Positions 23,520-25,403 of a stretch of DNA of 25,403 nt are shown one piece after another. The stretch spans positions 1 to 25,403 of the forward strand of contig JAJZQR010000056.1 of NCBI GenBank assembly GCA_021806765.1, given 5' to 3'. The notes under the pieces were generated by a model. It did not search any database. It saw only the letters and a program-made list of their open reading frames with translations, and was not told the origin of the DNA. Both the position numbers and the translations under genes were made by a program. Position 1 is the first letter of the stretch. Each line of letters starts with the position of its first letter. Source of the DNA: Chloroflexota bacterium (GTDB lineage: Bacteria; Chloroflexota; UBA6077).

Positions 23520-24430
23520 CACTTCACCTCCGTGGCGGCTTCCGCCCAGCTCTTGTCACTGCCCTGGATGTGGGGCGCCGACCAGCCTACGGGTCTCGCC
23601 AGGTTGGCCTGCATGCGGGCCATCATCCCGGGGTCGCCCAGGTTGGGGGCGTCGTCCCACCGGACCTGGTGGTAGGTGAAATACTTGGCCACGAAGTGGG
23701 TCATGTGGGTGAAGGGCAGGTAGATCAGGAAGATGGCGGCCACCACCACCTGGACGGCGACGGCGGGAGCGACCTGGGCCGCTGGGCTGAAGGTGAGGGC
23801 GCCCCGCACGAAGCCCCGCAGCTGAGCGAAGGATGGATCCGCGGTCAGCCAGGCGAAGGTGGCGGTCAGGAAGACGGCCAGGATCAAGAGGAGGTTGACG
23901 TAATCAGACGTCGTGCTGGAGAACTTCAGCTTCTCGTCGGTGAGCCGCCGCCAGAGGAGGCCGAGTGCCCCGGCGGTGCCCGATGCCAGCCCCACCGTGC
24001 CCGCGAGAAGGGTCAGCCCTTCCAGCAAGCCGAACCAGATGCCGCCCGCCGCGCCGGCCGCTTCAGCGATCGCCCCGACGGCCAGCAGCAGGGTGAACCC
24101 GAAGAGGAGGTACAGCCCTCCGTGAAAGGGGAAGGAGGCGTACCACTGGGACCGGTTGCGGTGCCAGAGGCTACGGATAAGCAGCATCTCCTCCAGCATC
24201 GCCTGGATCTCCCCGACCAGGGTCGTCTCCCTGGGGTGGGACCACCAGTCGACCTCCTCGAAATAGGACCCGCCGTACTCCGCCCTGCCCTTTTCGTGGG
24301 GAACCGGGTACAGCTCCCAGCGCAGGTGCATGGGCGCCCGCGCGTACTTGAGGGTTCTCAGGATCACCCCAGCGCCGAACACCAGTACCGACAGGTAGGT
24401 AAGCACCAGCAGCAGCGATGGCCCACTCAT
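23519..24430 (-). CDS. NarI-like membrane cytochrome b subunit (TmcC/DsrM-like)
   Basis: Membrane protein of 303 residues from the ATG at 24430, which has GGAGG upstream at a long spacing; the ATG at 24454 would add eight residues. About six helices: a first one at the N-terminus (SLLLVLTYLSVLVFGAGVIL), then segments around HGGLYLLFGFTLLLAVGAI, LLEGLTLLAGTVGLA, VNLLLILAVFLTATFAWL and VAVQVVVAAIFLIYLPFTH. Histidines in FPFHGG and PFTHMTHFVAK are candidate heme b ligands. The middle has the LRRLTDEKLK-type loop of NarI-like subunits. Its stop shares one base with the start of the DsrK-like gene. Together they form a probable menaquinone-linked two-subunit module; function beyond that is inference. 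Confidence 0.85.
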   Translation of the reverse strand: MSGPSLLLVLTYLSVLVFGAGVILRTLKYARAPMHLRWELYPVPHEKGRAEYGGSYFEEVDWWSHPRETTLVGEIQAMLEEMLLIRSLWHRNRSQWYASFPFHGGLYLLFGFTLLLAVGAIAEAAGAAGGIWFGLLEGLTLLAGTVGLASGTAGALGLLWRRLTDEKLKFSSTTSDYVNLLLILAVFLTATFAWLTADPSFAQLRGFVRGALTFSPAAQVAPAVAVQVVVAAIFLIYLPFTHMTHFVAKYFTYHQVRWDDAPNLGDPGMMARMQANLARPVGWSAPHIQGSDKSWAEAATEVK

Positions 24431-24454
24431 CAGTCTGTATACCTCCGATCCCAT

Positions 24455-24789
24455 CTGAGACAGCTGGAAAGAAGAGGGCGAGGAACCCTCTTGCTCGGGA
24501 GTATATGGGGCCTCGAGGCAGCTGTCATCGGGCGTTTACCCCATTGTGGAGCCCTGTGATCACACTATCCTCGGAGGCATCGAGGGGAGTGATGGGTGAA
24601 CGGGGGATGTGACAGCGGCCCGGTCCTCCAATGGGATGGAGGCGGGACGGCCGGCCGCACCGCCCGGAGGCGGCGATCATAGCAAGACGGTTATGCTAGG
24701 GCGGCAGAGTAGGCATTGGACTTATGGATCGTTCTGTGCCATCATCAACGTGCAACCGAGAGAGGTTGCGATGATCGAGGAGGACTGGG
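24455..24789. other. Intergenic region between divergent genes, 335 nt
   Basis: It lies between the NarI-like gene (- strand) and the small membrane protein gene (+ strand), so it should hold two divergent promoters. I see no confident -35/-10 pair. No protein-like ORF and no strong hairpin were noticed. Confidence 0.45.
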
Positions 24790-25119
24790 ATGAACGGGTA
24801 CGGATACCGAAATCAGAAGGACCTATACGAGAGGGACCTGGAGTTGTCCCGCGGCGATCTTTGGATACTGGGGACTCTTCTGGGTCTGTTTGCGGCAGTG
24901 ATGGCTACCGGCCTGGGGCAGACGAACAGCATTGGCGAGATGGTCTGGTCGCTGGTGGCGACCGTGATCGTCGGGAGTGGGGCATTGGCCTTCTTCTGGG
25001 GTGCGATCCAATGGGGGAAGCCGTCCCATCAGGTAGTGACGGTTCCCAAGGAGAAGGACTCCCTTCTGGCCCGCGCTTACGAAATCGATCGGTTCAACAA
25101 CAAGTCTTCGGCCGCATAA
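24790..25119 (+). CDS. Small membrane protein with two predicted helices, unknown function
   Basis: A 109-residue protein I do not recognise. It has a charged, Tyr-rich N-terminus (about 1-22), two hydrophobic segments at about 24-42 (DLWILGTLLGLFAAVMATG) and 51-72 (MVWSLVATVIVGSGALAFFWGA), and a hydrophilic C-terminus with KEKDSLLARAYEIDRFNN. ATG 24790 has a purine-rich AGGAGG about 7 nt upstream, which supports it as real. It stands alone between divergent and convergent neighbours, followed by a run of hairpins. No motif gives a function. Confidence 0.6.
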   Translation: MNGYGYRNQKDLYERDLELSRGDLWILGTLLGLFAAVMATGLGQTNSIGEMVWSLVATVIVGSGALAFFWGAIQWGKPSHQVVTVPKEKDSLLARAYEIDRFNNKSSAA

Positions 25120-25144
25120 GGGCTCGAGAGGAACGGCGCCACCA

Positions 25145-25178
25145 GCTTACGGAGGCTACCAGGGGCACCTCCGTAAGC
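25145..25178 (+). terminator. Hairpin after the small membrane protein gene
   Basis: GCTTACGGAGG (25145-25155) pairs perfectly with CCTCCGTAAGC (25168-25178), a 12-nt loop, 25 nt after the stop. No T-run, so it is a probable but unproven terminator. Confidence 0.5.
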
Positions 25179-25196
25179 CATCTGCAAGAAATCCCA

Positions 25197-25219
25197 GGGG
25201 CGGGACCAGGTCCCACCCC
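25197..25219. repeat. GC-rich hairpin in the 3' hairpin cluster
   Basis: GGGGCGGGACC (25197-25207) pairs with GGTCCCACCCC (25209-25219) with one C-A mismatch. It resembles the hairpin at 21823-21845 and is probably a repeat-family member. Confidence 0.55.
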
Positions 25220-25229
25220 TGTTTACGTA

Positions 25230-25262
25230 AGTGGGGGACGATCACCGTGATCGTCCCCCACT
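25230..25262. repeat. 16-bp near-perfect palindrome
   Basis: AGTGGGGGACGATCAC (25230-25245), a single C, then its exact reverse complement (25247-25262). A very strong stem, between convergent genes; terminator or REP-like repeat. Confidence 0.8.
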
Positions 25263-25283
25263 AGATTGGCGCAGCATTCACCG

Positions 25284-25304
25284 GGGCGAACAGGAGGTTC
25301 GCCC
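25284..25304. terminator. Hairpin at the end of the ABC permease gene
   Basis: GGGCGAAC (25284-25291), loop AGGAG, GTTCGCCC (25297-25304). It touches the stop codon of the - strand permease gene (25304-25306), fitting a terminator for it, without a T-run. Confidence 0.5.
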
Positions 25305-25403
25305 TATTCATAACGAAGGGCCTCGATGGGGTTCAGGGAGGCGGCCCTGTTGGCCGGATAGATCCCGAAGAAGACCCCGATGGCGGTGGAGACCCCGAAG
25401 GCC
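25304..25403 (-). CDS. ABC transporter permease, MacB/FtsX family, C-terminal fragment
   Basis: Only the last 32 codons are in the window. The reverse strand reads [21 protein letters not shown], then [11 protein letters not shown] and a stop, the standard end of MacB/LolC-type permeases: the last membrane helix followed by the PA-RAA-L-PIEALR-E signature. The gene runs off the right edge, so its ATPase partner and length cannot be seen. Such permeases drive mechanotransmission or export of lipoproteins, peptides or drugs; which one is not decidable here. Confidence 0.88.
   Translation of the reverse strand, partial: AFGVSTAIGVFFGIYPANRAASLNPIEALRYE

Noticed and set aside
22473..23675. 400-codon open frame on the + strand opposite the CCG iron-sulfur gene
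   Set aside because: The - strand protein has full CCG and ferredoxin motifs; the + frame has none.
1..25403. tRNA, rRNA, integrase or IS transposase genes
   Set aside because: None was recognised on either strand; the mobile-looking features are only short non-coding repeats.

Overview
The window is 25.4 kb of dense, GC-rich bacterial DNA with short intergenic gaps. Its centre is a complete dissimilatory sulfite reductase (dsr) gene set: dsrA, dsrB, dsrD, an RsbRD-N domain gene, dsrM, dsrK, dsrJ, dsrO, dsrP, dsrC and a ferredoxin, all on the + strand. The presence of dsrD, and the absence of dsrL and dsrEFH from this stretch, point to the reductive direction (sulfite or sulfate respiration) rather than sulfur oxidation. 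No sat or apr genes are in the window, so sulfate activation itself is not shown. The 28-bp palindromes and the two-hairpin repeats resemble those I associate with Chloroflexota genomes. That taxonomic placement is inference, not proof.

Layout. 1-7276: housekeeping and metabolic genes on the + strand, namely the 3' end of mnmA, larE, a C_GCAxxG_C_C redox protein with an in-frame UGA where a Cys is expected (likely selenocysteine), a phosphonatase-like HAD hydrolase, an SDR, queG carrying an in-frame repeat insertion, an M20 peptidase and an EamA transporter. 7273-10720: a two-component pair, a large membrane histidine kinase with a CxxCH heme-c motif in its sensor domain and a cysteine-rich PAS domain, followed by a NarL-type regulator. 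10721-11302: a non-coding gap. 11303-12625: a YeiH-type putative sulfate exporter. 12813-21787: the dsr cluster. 21924-24430: a convergent (- strand) two-gene unit, a NarI-like membrane cytochrome b and a DsrK/TmcB-like CCG iron-sulfur protein. 24790-25119: a small two-helix membrane protein. 25304-25403: the C-terminal end of a MacB/FtsX-type ABC permease on the - strand.

How the genes work together. DsrAB reduces sulfite and leaves sulfur on the two C-terminal cysteines of DsrC as a trisulfide, and DsrD is a known activator of DsrAB. DsrMKJOP links the quinone pool to DsrC recycling: M and P are membrane quinone modules, J and O lie outside the membrane, and K is the cytoplasmic CCG catalytic subunit. 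The convergent NarI-like/DsrK-like pair looks like a second, minimal quinone-to-thiol/disulfide module. The kinase/regulator pair and the RsbRD-N protein are candidate regulators of this metabolism, and the YeiH protein is a candidate transporter for a sulfur oxyanion. All three of those links rest on gene position.

Repeats. Three exact copies of a 28-bp perfect palindrome (413, 15077, 15370) and three elements built from short terminal inverted repeats around two hairpins (3982, 19854, 21856) lie in or next to genes. One forms the C-terminus of MnmA, one adds 25 codons inside queG, and others sit inside the dsr operon.
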